Source of the DNA: Aselliscus stoliczkanus
Lineage: Eukaryota > Chordata > Mammalia > Chiroptera > Hipposideridae
Assembly: GCA_033961575.1 (NCBI GenBank)
Contig: CM066738.1
Location: forward strand, 98,667,478-98,731,477
Reading direction: 5' to 3'
Length of the DNA: 64,000 nucleotides
Within the stretch, counting starts at the first letter, position 1; the number at the start of each line of letters is the position of its first letter. Below the pieces are notes generated by a model. It ran no database searches. It worked only from the letters and a program-made list of their open reading frames with translations, and was not told where the DNA came from. The position numbers were made by a program, and so were the translations under genes. Shown here piece after piece: positions 12,561 through 24,029 of the stretch.

Positions 12561-12930
12561 ATGACATGTTTTGCAAAGAGCAAGCACTTCATTAAATTGG
12601 TTTTCTTCTTCCCCACCTGCATTGGAAACCCCTATGTCTTCATGCCTCATTTCTGGAGCCAGATGGAATTCTGACCTCACGTGGGTCTTTACAAGAATAG
12701 GAACAAGGTATTTTTGAGAGCGCTGGGGGGAGATGTGTCCTCCTGTCTCCACTAGGCTTCCAGTTCCACATCCTTGAAGGAAAGTCAAAATGCATAAAGG
12801 CCAGCTAGATAGATATGTGATAGAACATGAAACATGGTGATATACAAAATGAGCTGCCCAAACTGTGGAAATTAAATCACAATCTGCTGTTCCATGGAAG
12901 TGCAAAACCTGCTAATTTTTCTTCAGGATC

Positions 12931-12982
12931 GGTATAGTTTGTCTTCGGTATAGTTTGTCTTCAAGTAGAGACAAACTATACC
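12931..12982. repeat. 16-bp tandem duplication with a perfect 14-bp hairpin
   Basis: ggtatagtttgtcttc occurs twice in tandem (12931-12946 and 12947-12962). The second copy pairs perfectly with agacaaactatacc at 12969-12982 across an 8-nt loop. No known family is recognised. Confidence 0.9.
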
Positions 12983-12989
12983 ATCTTGT

Positions 12990-13315
12990 GGCGAGTCCAT
13001 CACTGTTGCATTAGACTATGCTTGCTTGCCCCTCCCAGCCATTTTGACCATGCTATGTCTCTGCTTGGGTAGACATTATTTTTAGTTAATCACAAGAAAA
13101 AAATTTAAATTTTCTGGCAAAGGGGTCTCTCCATTTCTTGACTGAGCAGGCAGTGAATAACCTGTGAAAAGATTATTTCAATGAGAATTGACCATATTGT
13201 AGCAAGAAAAAAAAATTTTTAAGGTGTTTTTTTTCTTAATGAGTGATTTGGTCTCACTAAATTCAACAACCAGAATAAAACAGTAGAGCAGCTTGTTTGT
13301 TTTCTTTATTATTTA
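12990..13315. other. Unique sequence
   Basis: AT-rich, with short A and T runs; nothing recognised. Confidence 0.5.
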
Positions 13316-13319
13316 ATGT

Positions 13320-13400
13320 AGTTCAAAGAATTATAGGGTTGGAAGCGATTTCAAGAAGTATAGTCAAGCCCTCCGGCCTCAGGGAATACCCTCTGAAACG
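13320..13400 (-). repeat. Possible L3/CR1-type LINE 3'-end fragment
   Basis: gaattatagggttggaagcg, then a cctcagggaa block, resembles the antisense CR1/L3 3' end ('atagaat..ggttggaaggga'). Short, and could be chance. Confidence 0.35.
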
Positions 13401-13409
13401 ATGTCGAAT

Positions 13410-13785
13410 GGGATTATTGATGGACTCCATGTAGACGCAGATGGCAAGAACCTAGTATTCCAGCTTAGTCTATCTCATAGGTATCTATCTGTTCTTTGCT
13501 CCCTTATCTATGGACATCTCAACCTACTTTAGAGGGGAATTTCATTTGGCATGAATTCCTCTTTGTAAATCTTTTTTATCTGTTTCAAAACATTGCTGTC
13601 TTCCAGAAAAAAAAGTTTTATCTCTTTATAAGTTATACAACTTATTTAAATGCTCTCCCATCATCTTTCTCTAAATACGAATGCTATACATACATCTGCA
13701 CTTGCCTAGTTTATACTTTTGTGGGAGTTTGGGGTCCGGTCCTTCAATGACCTACTTAAAGAAATATTGACTTTTAAATATTAGT
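13410..13785. other. Unique sequence
   Basis: No repeat or gene recognised. Confidence 0.45.
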
Positions 13786-13789
13786 TCTG

Positions 13790-14740
13790 TTCCTTAAAAA
13801 AACATTATGTTGATAAAAGTCATACAATCACATTGAAGAAGGCATGGCAAATGGAGAAAAATATGTATATAATCAGCAGGAGTCCCACTGCACGAGTATA
13901 ACTTCTGCTATTATTTTAGTATATTTCTCTTTACTGATTCGAAATTTTGTCTATAGTAATTATCATGTAATTTTTTTTCTGGCCCTTTTTCAGTCAATGT
14001 TTCCCAAGTTTTTAGATAGTCTCCATAATCATCACTTTTGTGGTTGTTGCTTTTTTTTTTTTTTGAGGTCAGTGTCACTGGCCCTCATATGTGGGACCTG
14101 AACCAGGGCCGCTGGCTTCCCAGGCCAGTGCTTAACCACTGAGCCACTCGGCCAGCCCCCATAATCATTACTTTTGCAATCATATTTCACTAAAAGCATC
14201 TACTGTCCTTAGGACATGTAGGGGTTGTTTCTATATTTTGAATAGGTCATGCTATAATGAATATCTTTGTATATATACTTATGATTATTTCCTTAGAATC
14301 AATTTCTAAAGGGGCTAAAATACATAAACACTTAAGGATTTTGGTATGAATTGCCCAATTTCTGTACTAATTCAGAGTACCACCAGCAATGTTTGAAAGT
14401 GTCCATTTCTTCTTATCCTCACCACCGATGGGATTATACTTTTAAAAAATATGAATATAATGGACCAAAACAGTGCCTCATTTAACAAAATAGGTTTTTA
14501 AAAAATTTCCAGTGTGAAGGAATTTTTAAAAATAATTTTTTTCTTCTTTGTAAATGTTCCCTTTATTTGTTCATTTATCTATTAACTATCCATATTAGGC
14601 TTTTAAAAATTGTTGGCTTCCAGTATTTTTAAGTCACCTAAAAATGCATGTACTCAGTCTTTTTTCTTTTTCTGTATTCAGTCTTTTATAACTTGAAAGT
14701 ATCTGTGTTTTCCATCTTCTACCATTTTCCCCAATTTAGT
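13790..14740 (-). mobile_element. Old L1 LINE 3' region, antisense
   Basis: The order follows antisense L1M 3' sequence: a 'tatttctctttactgattcg' block, 'gttgtttctatattttgaat', 'tcatgctataatgaatatct', 'gaatcaatttctaaaggggc', 'gaattgcccaatttctgtac' and 'gtaccaccagcaatgtttga'. No intact reading frame. It is split by the SINE at 14041-14158. Confidence 0.75.
14041..14158 (-). mobile_element. Short tRNA-derived SINE, head-only form
   Basis: A T-tract (the SINE A-tail on the other strand) is followed by the antisense tRNA-like head ending in actcggccagcccc. A one-mismatch 18-bp TSD flanks the insertion: 14023-14040 and 14159-14176 (ccataatcat[c/t]acttttg). It sits inside the older L1. Confidence 0.9.
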
Positions 14741-14749
14741 TTAACTTAA

Positions 14750-15595
14750 TTTAAAATACTCTCACTCAAGACAGCACATTTTTCTGGTCTCTGTTTTGAG
14801 AAACTGTACCTCTTTCATGCCTTCTCTTTGCTGATTTGTTCTCATGTAGTGATTCTGGGTTTTGGCATTATTTTTCACGATCTTGGCCTGCTGTCCACTA
14901 TCTGTCGTTCTCATTCCCGGGACAGCACCTGCTTGAGTCTAGGATCACCTCCTGATTATTTTACCATGATCTGCCAATCTAACGTTACCCATCAGCCTAG
15001 TTACTGACTCCGGGCAGCCATGAAGAGGCCTGTAGGCTGTGGTGAATAGAAAATCTTGTCATTTAGCAGGTTTTCTTTTCATCTCATGACATATCACACT
15101 GACTGGTGAGACCATAATAGAATAGGAAGAGCACAGTGATGGTGGATGTGATTTTGCTGTTTTGGCCACAGACTTTTCATTCCCAAGGTATATCGGTCAT
15201 GTCTGTTAGTTAAGCTCAGGAAAGAAATAATGAGAAACAGGTGATGGCCTTGAAAGCCTCATGAAATCAGTTCTCTGAGCAATTGACTACTCTCCAAAAT
15301 GATGCCCTGAGCATGTGCAACGGAAATTTAAAAGAGTACAAATGGAGCAAACCAATCCAAGTCATGTCTGGAGTGAAAGATGTATCACACTGGGACATAG
15401 AATAGCCATTAGAGTGGGTGACAGAACAGGATCTGTGATTTCAAGAACTACAAACCACATCAATGCAAGAGACTGCCAACCACTTAAGACAAGATTATAT
15501 AACTCTTCTATCTCCTGTGGTCCAGCTCTTCCATCTCCTGAGAGACTGTCACTGTTTACTTTAATTCGCCTTAAATATGGATGATGCAACAAGGT
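14750..15595. other. Unique sequence
   Basis: No repeat or gene recognised. The overlapping frames at 15315-15584 (+) and 15362-15652 (-) have no protein character I know. Confidence 0.5.
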
Positions 15596-15599
15596 TGAG

Positions 15600-15806
15600 G
15601 CGAGGGTGCAGGCTTTGTGACCAAACAGGTCTGTCTGTGTTTTCATGAGCAAATGACTTCACTTCTATAAGTCTCCATATCATCAGTGGTAAAATGGGAA
15701 CAATAGAATCTACCTTATTAGGTTCTTGTGAACTTTGAGGAAATGTCTAAAATGTCAGGCTCAGATTTTAGCAAATGGTGGGTGTCAGTAAATGGTATTC
15801 TGGTTG
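15600..15806 (+). repeat. MIR SINE
   Basis: Sense MIR landmarks: gagggtgcaggctttgtgac, gagcaaatgacttcacttct, tcatcagtggtaaaatggga, acaatagaatctaccttatt and agcaaatggtgggtgtcagt. The long SINE that follows inserted at its 3' edge. Confidence 0.75.
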
Positions 15807-15823
15807 CTGTTTCTGTTTTTATT

Positions 15824-16236
15824 TTTATTTATTTATTTTTGTTAAAGGTTTTATTGGGGAACTGGGGAAGGGGAACAGACAAGTTACGGTCCTTTTGTTC
15901 TTCAGTCTAGTTGTGGAGGATGTTGCTTCACTGGCCCATGTTCGAATCGTCATTGCGCTCTTCCCAGATGAGGCAGATCGGTCGTTGGCCTCTGGACGGC
16001 CGCTCACCATGGCTGTTGGCAGCTCACGCTGGCTGCCAGCCACTCACTGTAGCCTATGGCAACCCACTGCAGCAGGAGCTGTAGCCTACACCGTCGCTGG
16101 GGCTCGCACAGCCCAGCTCCAGGTGGAGCTGTTGTTAGCTGTAGAGGGCAGTGTCACTGGCCCTCATATGTGGGATCTGAACCTGGGCGGCTGGCGTCCC
16201 AAGCTAGCTCTTAACCAACGCTCCATTTGGCCAGCT
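15824..16236 (-). mobile_element. Long tRNA-derived SINE, copy 1 (about 413 bp)
   Basis: A perfect 17-bp TSD (ctgtttctgtttttatt) lies at 15807-15823 and 16237-16253. In SINE orientation it has the same tRNA-like head as the short SINEs, then a body of about 230 bp, then a tail ending ccccagttccccaataaaac. That tail is shared with the dimeric SINE at 52310. The second long copy is at 37164-37595. An ORF covering most of it is antisense to the SINE and not a gene. Confidence 0.9.
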
Positions 16237-16259
16237 CTGTTTCTGTTTTTATTAATGTA

Positions 16260-17580
16260 CAGGGTTAGCTTTGGAGACACGACCTTGCTATGCATCATAA
16301 ATTAGCATGTGGAGAACAGAGCTTGGGTTCAAGTGGGTAGAAACTGTAAATTCATATTGCAGTGTTTGAGGCTGAGAGTGGAAAAGCATATTCATCATTC
16401 CCATATCAGTGCTGCTTTCATTAGGGAAAAAATACATTTGTTTATTTATATTTTCATTGCATTATATTTTTTGCAGGATATTCTATGTTGTCTATATTGG
16501 AAAGGAGAAAAGGAATTTGCAGTATCACTGGTTAGCTATTTGGGGGTCAGGAAGACATAGCAATGGCCTCATTATCTTTTGTTCCCTCTTAGAAATCATG
16601 ACAGTGCTATCAAGTGTTATTTTTATCTCCCCAAAGAGTGACACACAGTAAACAGGAAATATCTATTTATAAATCTATAAAATAGATCTTCTCAAAAGAT
16701 CAGAATCTGACTTATTAAATTAGAAAGTAGATTTGGAAAAGTACTAAATCCATAGTCAAATTGCCCTCCAGTCTACTTGGGCTAATTTTAAAAAATAAAT
16801 AGAATGCACTAGTAAAGTAATAAAGAAGAAAAGACCTGGATCAATTATTTCAGCCTGATAATGTGGCCCCCCCTCCAAAAAGGGACTCTTCAGAAGTCCC
16901 TTGCCATCGCCTCTAAAGACATAAAGCACTGACAAGTAATTCCAGTCAACAATGACTGGAAATAGGTTGGCAATCATAAATTATAATTAGAGTTTAAATA
17001 AGAAATAAAATCATTTAATCTTGATGATTTATGCTGGTTCTCAGAGGCAATTATTTACTAATGCTTATGTTTATTACTCTTTTGACTTTTTTAATTACAG
17101 TAAACCCCAAATTCAATTATATACCCTAGTATATATTTCAAGCAATAGTATTGTAAATAAAAGGAGAACCAATTAATAATGTGCTTAGTTTAGCAAAGCT
17201 AAATCAAGGATAATAAAAAACATGGGGCAACTTGATCTAGGTTTGAAAGCTACAGAAAAGATCCCATGGGGCTAAGTTGAAAAATCTCATGGTTGGAAAT
17301 GATGATTCCTTTTTTCTTTTTTTAAAAATACAAGAGCTCTTTAATAAGTGACTTCTAACAGGTTGTATAAATTGTAATTTTCTAAGTTTGTAGGCAATTA
17401 AAAAGAGATGTATTTGAAAGCTGGAACTTTCTTATCAATAATCAGGGATGTGGTTTTTAGGCCCAAACTAGAGTTTCGTGGGTTTATCGACTTTATTGTC
17501 TCCCACTGGCATATGCTTTGGAATGGTATAGGCTGATCCAGCTGTGTTTGGGGTTCCTTAAACATCTCACACTATTCCTC
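16260..17580. other. Unique sequence
   Basis: AT-rich; no repeat or gene recognised. Confidence 0.5.
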
Positions 17581-17585
17581 AAATG

Positions 17586-17765
17586 TTTGGGGTTTGACAA
17601 AACCCCAAACGCATTTGGCCAAGCACGTTTTCCCTTGATTTTTAAACACATGTGGGTTTTATGGGAAATTTAATCCATGTGTTTTTGATTCCTTTACACT
17701 TAACTCATCAAAATGTTGTTGTGTAAGGTCTCTTTGATGTCCAAGAAGCTTTTGGAGCCTTTTTT
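17586..17765 (+). repeat. Unclassified old repeat, copy A, with a stem-loop head
   Basis: Begins with a 10-bp inverted repeat (tttggggttt / aaaccccaaa, loop of about 4 nt, 17586-17609). It then runs collinearly with 36773-36960: both share acaaaaccc, ttttccctt, ggaaatttaat, cacttaa and tttgat..c.agaagc in the same order and spacing. I cannot assign a family. Confidence 0.7.
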
Positions 17766-17789
17766 TTTTTTTTTAATGGGACACTTTAA

Positions 17790-18355
17790 TCCTTTTTTCT
17801 TAGAATCAGGAAGTTACATGATGCCAAGAAAAAAAATAAACTCCCACACCAGGATGGTGATATTTGATTGAACATTTTAAAACCCTAGAGTTCAACTTGA
17901 TTCATAATGTGACTGCATAATGCTCCTGGTCACTAATTTCTCATTAAATTTCTTGTTTCTTGGTGGTTTTTGAAACAATAAAATGTTATGTTTTTCTTCA
18001 GGAGGAGCTACGAGGCAGTAGAAAATTACAAAGGGTTTTTAAGTTAATGGTGATATAAATGAGCTTGGCATTTTAACCCTTATATATATAGACTAAAGGA
18101 AGCTCTATAAATTGAGAAGAAATTACGTCCTTCTCCATACACCACAAGGGAGTCTGGCAAACGGGTGTTTTATTGGAAGTTACAGTGAAAGGGAAAAAAC
18201 ACTCAAAACATTTGGGGAAACATGTGCATTGGTTTTGTTAGCATTTTGTGCTTAAATGTGTCACAGAGAAATTAGAAAATGTCATAGATACATATGTACA
18301 TAAATGAGTGGATTACATAATGAGAAGTGTGTCCACAGAGGAAGGTAGCATATTA
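17790..18355. other. Unique sequence
   Basis: AT-rich; nothing recognised beyond a T-run at 17759-17774 at the edge of the old repeat. Confidence 0.45.
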
Positions 18356-18359
18356 GATT

Positions 18360-18470
18360 TTATAGTCTGTGAAATAAGGATAATAATAGTGTTCACCTCC
18401 TAGAATTGCTGCAAAGTTTAAATGAGTGCATAGAAGGTACTGTGCTGGCTGAGTATAGGAGCTCAGCAGG
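18360..18470 (+). repeat. MIR SINE 3' part
   Basis: gtgaaataaggataataata, cacctcctagaattgctgca and aatgagtgcatagaaggtac match the sense MIR 3' half. Confidence 0.75.
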
Positions 18471-18484
18471 AGTCACTCATTTGA

Positions 18485-18665
18485 TTGGTTAGAATCAGAC
18501 CAGATCTGGGTTTGAATTCCAGCTCCAGCTATTACTGTGACCCTGAGCAAGCACCCTCCCACCCCCACCCCCAGCCTCAGGGTCCTCATCTCTTAGAAAT
18601 CCTCTCGGAACTGCTGTGAGAATTATGTAAACATCATGCCACATAATCGTAGCAGCTAGCGTTTT
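18485..18665 (+). repeat. MIR SINE
   Basis: gggtttgaattccagctcca, attactgtgaccctgagcaa, cctcagggtcctcatctctt and actgctgtgagaattatgta follow the sense MIR order. A C-rich run (caccctcccacccccacccc) interrupts it. Confidence 0.8.
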
Positions 18666-18667
18666 TC

Positions 18668-18800
18668 TACACATTAATACATGAAATATCACCTAGTTAC
18701 AGGTGACATAGTAACTTGCCCAAAGTCACAAAAGTGTCAGTAATAGACCAAGGATCTAAACTCAGTTCCTGTGACTAAATAGTTAATATTCTTTCTATTG
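18668..18800 (-). repeat. MIR SINE fragment
   Basis: agtaacttgcccaaagtcac, agaccaaggatctaaactca and ttctttctattgctct read as antisense MIR. It lies tail-to-tail with the preceding sense MIR. Confidence 0.7.
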
Positions 18801-18809
18801 CTCTGAAAG

Positions 18810-19815
18810 AAGACAGTCAATGAATGTTAAAAACGAAAACAAAGAACAAGAAAGAAACGTTGATGGTTTTGTAAAGATTGTCAGGGGCCAATACTTACTA
18901 TAAGAACAGACATTACTTCTTCCTTGGTGAATTTTACACCTGCAATGTGCATGCTTTTCCAGAATTATGAGGGTTGTGTTTATGAAAGACAATATTCTGG
19001 GACTTGCTCTCTCCTTTCACAGTTCTGACCAGAAGCAAAGCCCTTTAAATCTTTCTCTCTGTGCTCTTCCATTGCTCTCTCCTCCTTAAAACCCATGTTT
19101 GAGGTTGGATGGCAGAATGTAATGTCGGGGGCAGGATTAACAGACAAACATTACCATTGTGAGATCTGGTTCTCCCTCTAATAGTACTGTGATGTTGAGA
19201 GGTTCTGCCTCATAGGAAATCATGGGCTTCACTTTATCCTATCATCAGCATCATCAGAAATCACCTACCAATTAAAACAGCCTTACAATATCTGGAGATC
19301 ATCACAGATCATCAGTGCTTTCATTTCATTGGTCCAGGAGATTGGAATGGTAGTGGCAGTGGACAAATGCCTTATAAAATTGTGTGTATCATTAGCTACC
19401 TGATAGGAAAACTAAACAGAGCAAGAAATACCAAAGTTTCACATCTCAAGAATGATAGCCAATTTAAGATCAATCAGATATGAAATTAATAGTGTAAGTT
19501 AATGAAAAAATTTTTTTTTCTTAAACTACAAAATTATTATTTTGCACTCTATTTTGAAAAACATCTTTTTGGGCAAACCGAGAGACCTGTATTGGATTTT
19601 ATTGGGAAGGAATATACATGTGTGTTAATTTTTGCTTATGCTTTGCAAAAAGCGGCAGACAAAACAATATTCTTATCTTAATTGTTGGTTTCATAAACTA
19701 TTATGTGGGAGCATAACTTCCAGTGAATTATTGGATAAGCAGTAATATATGGTAGTTTTTCAATCTAATTCTCACTGTTAGCAACATTTGCTGGTTACAT
19801 ATTTATTTAAGTTCC
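18810..19815. other. Unique sequence
   Basis: No repeat or gene recognised. Confidence 0.5.
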
Positions 19816-19819
19816 AATA

Positions 19820-20030
19820 ATACTAGCTAACATTTAGTAAGCCCTCAGCATCTACTGTTCTTGGTACTTTATGAAAGTTCACTCATTAAATCCACACAGA
19901 CAGGTATCATCATTATTCCTGTTTTGCAGCTGAACAAAGCAGAGTACACAGGTTAAGAAACTTCCCCAACATTATTCAGCTGGCAAATTGCAGAGTCTGG
20001 ATTGCAAAGCTTTTGCTTAAACTATAGGTT
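19820..20030 (-). repeat. MIR SINE, nearly full length
   Basis: Antisense MIR order: actagctaacatttagtaag, aaatccacacagacaggtat, cattattcctgttttgcagc, ggttaagaaacttccccaac and gcagagtctggattgcaaag. Confidence 0.85.
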
Positions 20031-20134
20031 ATTGGAAAGGGTCACTCAGTCGATGAGGTTTGTGTCATAAATATAGCTTCCTTTCTTCTTTCACCGGAGC
20101 TGGCCCTCTGCGCATGTAGTCTGCTCTCTAATAG

Positions 20135-20205
20135 GCTGTTTGGGGTCATGTCTGTGTCTGATTCATCTTTGTGTCCCCAAAGGGCTACGCAAGTACTGTG
20201 TCCAT
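20135..20205 (+). repeat. L2 LINE 3'-end fragment
   Basis: gtctgtgtctgattcatctt, then tgtgtccccaaagggctacg, matches the sense L2 tail ('ttcatctttgtatccccagcgcctag'). Confidence 0.5.
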
Positions 20206-20209
20206 CATT

Positions 20210-21820
20210 GTTACTCCTATAACCCAATCCTACTTTCTTTTATAGCAAATGAAAACATGTCTCTCTCTACATTCAAAAAGTCTTGTCATACAGAGCACAG
20301 ATGATGACCAGGGAGGTGATGTTTATGGTTTTTAGTACATCTCTGAGTGGGTGGAAACACCTGGCCAAGGTAGGCCATCTGAGAGAGAGAGAAAGAGAAG
20401 TCTTCTAACATCTGTGCCAGGGACGGTCTGGAGAGCACACACTGGAAATGATGGAAGGAGACCAGTGCCTTCAACTAGGTAAGGCACTTCTCATGTGCTC
20501 CCCATTATACCTCCACCCCAACAAACCAAGGGTGGAAGCCCTGTCCTGAAAGTCTTGCTATGGAGAACCAAGCTTCAGTAAAAGCGAGGAAAGAAAAAGA
20601 AAACTAAGGTAACAGGAAGCCTAAGTTGCTGTCAGGCTCCATGGCACAGAAAGTTTTAGAAGTTATTTGGAACTGATGGTTGGAGTGGAGTGGCCAGAGA
20701 GAAGGTGTTGGGGAGAAGTTCAGAGAGGTGCAAGAGGCAGGCTAGGGCCAGATCGTGCGTGGCTTGGCAATCACGGTTGTAAAAACAGTCTCTTCCCTGA
20801 AAGATTTCCTTTATGTCTTTCACAACATAAAACATAATTCTTCAAACATCAGCTCCAAGTGGAATTAAGCTGTAACTACTCATATCCAGGCAATACTTCT
20901 CTGGGGTTTCTCTGACCATCACAACCAATCCATGTTCATTCTTGAGAGAGCAGGCAGATACTCTCCTAGCCTCTGGGATAGTCCAACAGCATCTCCTTTG
21001 CCATGTGAAGTGCTGGCAGAACAAGCTAAAAGGAGTTGCCAATATTTCCAACTGTCTAGGTGCTTGATGATATATTAGTTGCTGGATCTTTCCCTCCCCC
21101 TGGAAACTATTACCCTAGTTTAATCCACCTCCACCCTCCATGTTCTGTCAATCAAATCTATGCAAGTTGCCAAATATGACAACATTAAAGTGAATGATAT
21201 AATTACTTCAATGGTCTGAAGGAAAGATTATATCTCTTATAAGAGAAGTACAAGAAAGTATATATCCTCAGACTGTTTATTTTCAGATTCCTTTCCTTCA
21301 AGTGGTTTGTGCAATTTCTTGATTTTTCTGCTATGGAGCTATATAGTTCATGATCTGAACACCTCTCTAATCACTGGAGCCTTGCCTAATCTTATATGTG
21401 CTATCCAAAAAATAAAAAAAAAAACGTTCGTGACCCATTCGTGTTGATTCTTCTGCAAAAGCTGTCGTGTATATAAAATTGGAGAGTTTCAAAAGCAATA
21501 AGTAAAACTTCAGTCACCTCTCTCAACAGATCTCTTCAAATCTCTATTAGCTACAAAAATAAAGTGTATAAATTGAAATCGATTTTTACAAAAACCTTCA
21601 TAAAAATAAATCTAAACATTTGGAAACATCTGTTGGATGGCTCAGGAATTTTATTTTTATTGTTTTTGAATGAGTCCAGCTTTGAAGAGCTGGGACCAAT
21701 CAAATCTGGCAATACACAAAAATCAATCAGATGTATAGATATACACAATAGGAAGAGACCATCATAATGTTGCTTGTCCTGTTGATCATAGCCAACATCA
21801 AACTTCAATTGTGTAGCATT
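20210..21820. other. Unique sequence, one possible old repeat scrap
   Basis: Nothing is firmly recognised. A stretch at 20680-20765 (gttcagagaggtgcaagagg, ggccagatcgtgcgtggctt) resembles a common old mammalian interspersed repeat, class not assigned. Confidence 0.4.
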
Positions 21821-21829
21821 ATAGGCACA

Positions 21830-22045
21830 ACAATGGGCCTTGGAGATATGTAGTTGTGGTTTTAAGTTCTGGCTCTGCCACTTATTAGCTGTGTGACCTT
21901 GTCCAGTTTATTGAAACATTTCTAATCTTCAGTGTATAGATCTTTAAAATGGAGATATTTCTGTTATCTAGAATGATCGTGAAGGTTAAGCGAGATAATT
22001 TAAAGAACTGAGCAATGCCTTACTGATTTTAAATGATTGATAAAA
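21830..22045 (+). repeat. MIR SINE, nearly full length
   Basis: ttaagttctggctctgccac, ttattagctgtgtgaccttg, tctttaaaatggagatattt and gaaggttaagcgagataatt are sense MIR. Confidence 0.85.
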
Positions 22046-22079
22046 GTTGACTTTTAATATAATTATAATTATCAATAAG

Positions 22080-22190
22080 ATCAAATATTTATTACCTTAT
22101 TATGTGCAATCCAGTATTCTAAGCACTGTAGGAACTGAAAAAGAATTCAACACAGTTTCTTTTTGCAGAACTGGGACCTATTCACATGGA
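22080..22190 (-). repeat. L2 LINE 3'-end fragment
   Basis: aatatttattaccttattat, gtattctaagcactgtagga and actgaaaaagaattcaacac follow the antisense L2 tail. Confidence 0.6.
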
Positions 22191-22199
22191 AGTTTAACG

Positions 22200-23925
22200 C
22201 AATAGAAGATCTAGGAACAAGAATAAATGGAAGTTAGAAATAAATGATTAATTTTCAAAGAACCATACAGCCAGAAAGGACATTGCTGAAAGCGAAAGTG
22301 TGCAGGATTCAATAAACTAGGGAGGAAAGGAGAAGTGTTCCATTATTGTGTGTAGAGATTACACAGTAGCAAATTATATATTAAAGATTGCATTAATAGA
22401 AAACTTGGTTATTAGATGAATAGTTGTAGTTAATAAAGTAAGATATTGGTATGAAAATAATACGGAGATGGTTAACAACAGTTAACTAGATTAATTCACG
22501 TCAATTAAACATACTGAATTCATTAAAGCCCTTACATAAATCATAACTTTTCTTTTCCTGAGATACTCTTGTAATGGGTTGGAATGGTTCTGTTTGATTT
22601 TGATTGCCACTTTCACTCAGCAATCTTGATCTTGTTGAGCAGTGTGATAAGGCTAGCTGCCTCCGAAAGAGTGTATCAGTCTGGTAACACCTTTAGGTCT
22701 ATCACCCCTCCAAAACCCTTGTCACTTTGGTTTAATTGCGAAGTCCCTGGAGAGCCTCCTCTGATGACCCATTTACATTAAAGCTTTTAAATTAGATTTC
22801 AATCTTAATTTCACTTGAAATGTTACCCTGGAGTAATCATTCCATTATAAATCATTTTATTTGATTTTATGGAATTGCTCAATTACAAGAAAAGTATTGA
22901 AATAAAGTGCAGCTATATTGAGACAAGCAGAAAGACAAAAACAGAGTCTGACTTGGGGAAAATGTTATCAGTCAGGGCAAAAGTTACTCATTTATAAGCC
23001 ATACAATGTGTTACGGTGCTGAACTGTGATATACTTTGTAATTGGAATGCAGTGACTGTTTGAATGGACATTATGGCTTTAAACTTGGGCAGGAAGCATG
23101 GGAGAGTGCCAAGACTATTCTAGATCAAGGTAAGATGCTTCTTGACCTTACAGGGAAACTGAAGACCCTGAGAGGCCATCTTTAATGACTGAATGGCATT
23201 TCGGAAATTACTTTCTTCTTTAATTTCTATTACATTGGTACAAATATGTGCTATTGAGTCTCCATCAGTTGACAGCTCCTCATCTGTGGTATATTTTATT
23301 TAGGCCTCACTCTATACCTGGCAACTTTCCTGTACTCTCAAAGTGAGATCTTGCTACCAATATCTTCTTAACCTACTTTAGGACGAGTCAAGATGGTTTT
23401 TATTACTTATGAATAAGCCAGATTAAATCCTTTGGTTAACAAATTTAGGGAAGAAGAGAAGGAAAGATGGAGAGGGCTTTTTGTATTTATTGTGCTGCAG
23501 TTACGTGTTATAATTGGAAGGGACTATAGATACAAATAGCCCCATCCCCAAACGTCACATAATGGGACACTGGAGTTCGGAGTTAAGCAAATTGCTTCCT
23601 TTGGGCCCTGTCATAATTCTATTTATCAGCAAAGCAGAAACTACGAAGAAGTTTCCTCTCTATAATGTCAACATTTCGCCTTCTAGAAATACAGACGTCT
23701 TTTAAAAAAGATGTCTTTTCAGAAGGGATTGATTTACATTCTCTGTAAAGAAATGAAATGATGATTATAAGCACCAACTAACTGTATGTCAGTTATTGTC
23801 AGGGGACACAGATGCTATCATTTCTAATTTATTTCAGATTTTCTGTATGTCTAAGTACCTGGACAAACTTGATAAGTGTGTCACATGTACTTAAAAGTGT
23901 ATATTTTTCTATTCGTTGGGTGCAG
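22200..23925. other. Unique sequence
   Basis: No repeat or gene recognised over about 1.7 kb. Confidence 0.5.
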
Positions 23926-23929
23926 GTTC

Positions 23930-24025
23930 TATATATTCGTTCAGTCAGGAAATACTTAGTATCATGTGTCAAGCACTTTTCTAGGGAATGGGGATACAAC
24001 AGTGAATAGGAGAACAAAACATTCA
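23930..24025 (-). repeat. L2 LINE 3'-end fragment
   Basis: aatacttagtatcatgtgtc, aagcacttttctagggaatg and gggatacaacagtgaatagg are antisense L2 tail. Confidence 0.65.
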
Positions 24026-24029
24026 TGGC

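Noticed and set aside
15775..16305. 176-codon plus-strand frame
   Set aside because: Mostly the antisense of a long SINE, spanning its target duplications. Not a gene.
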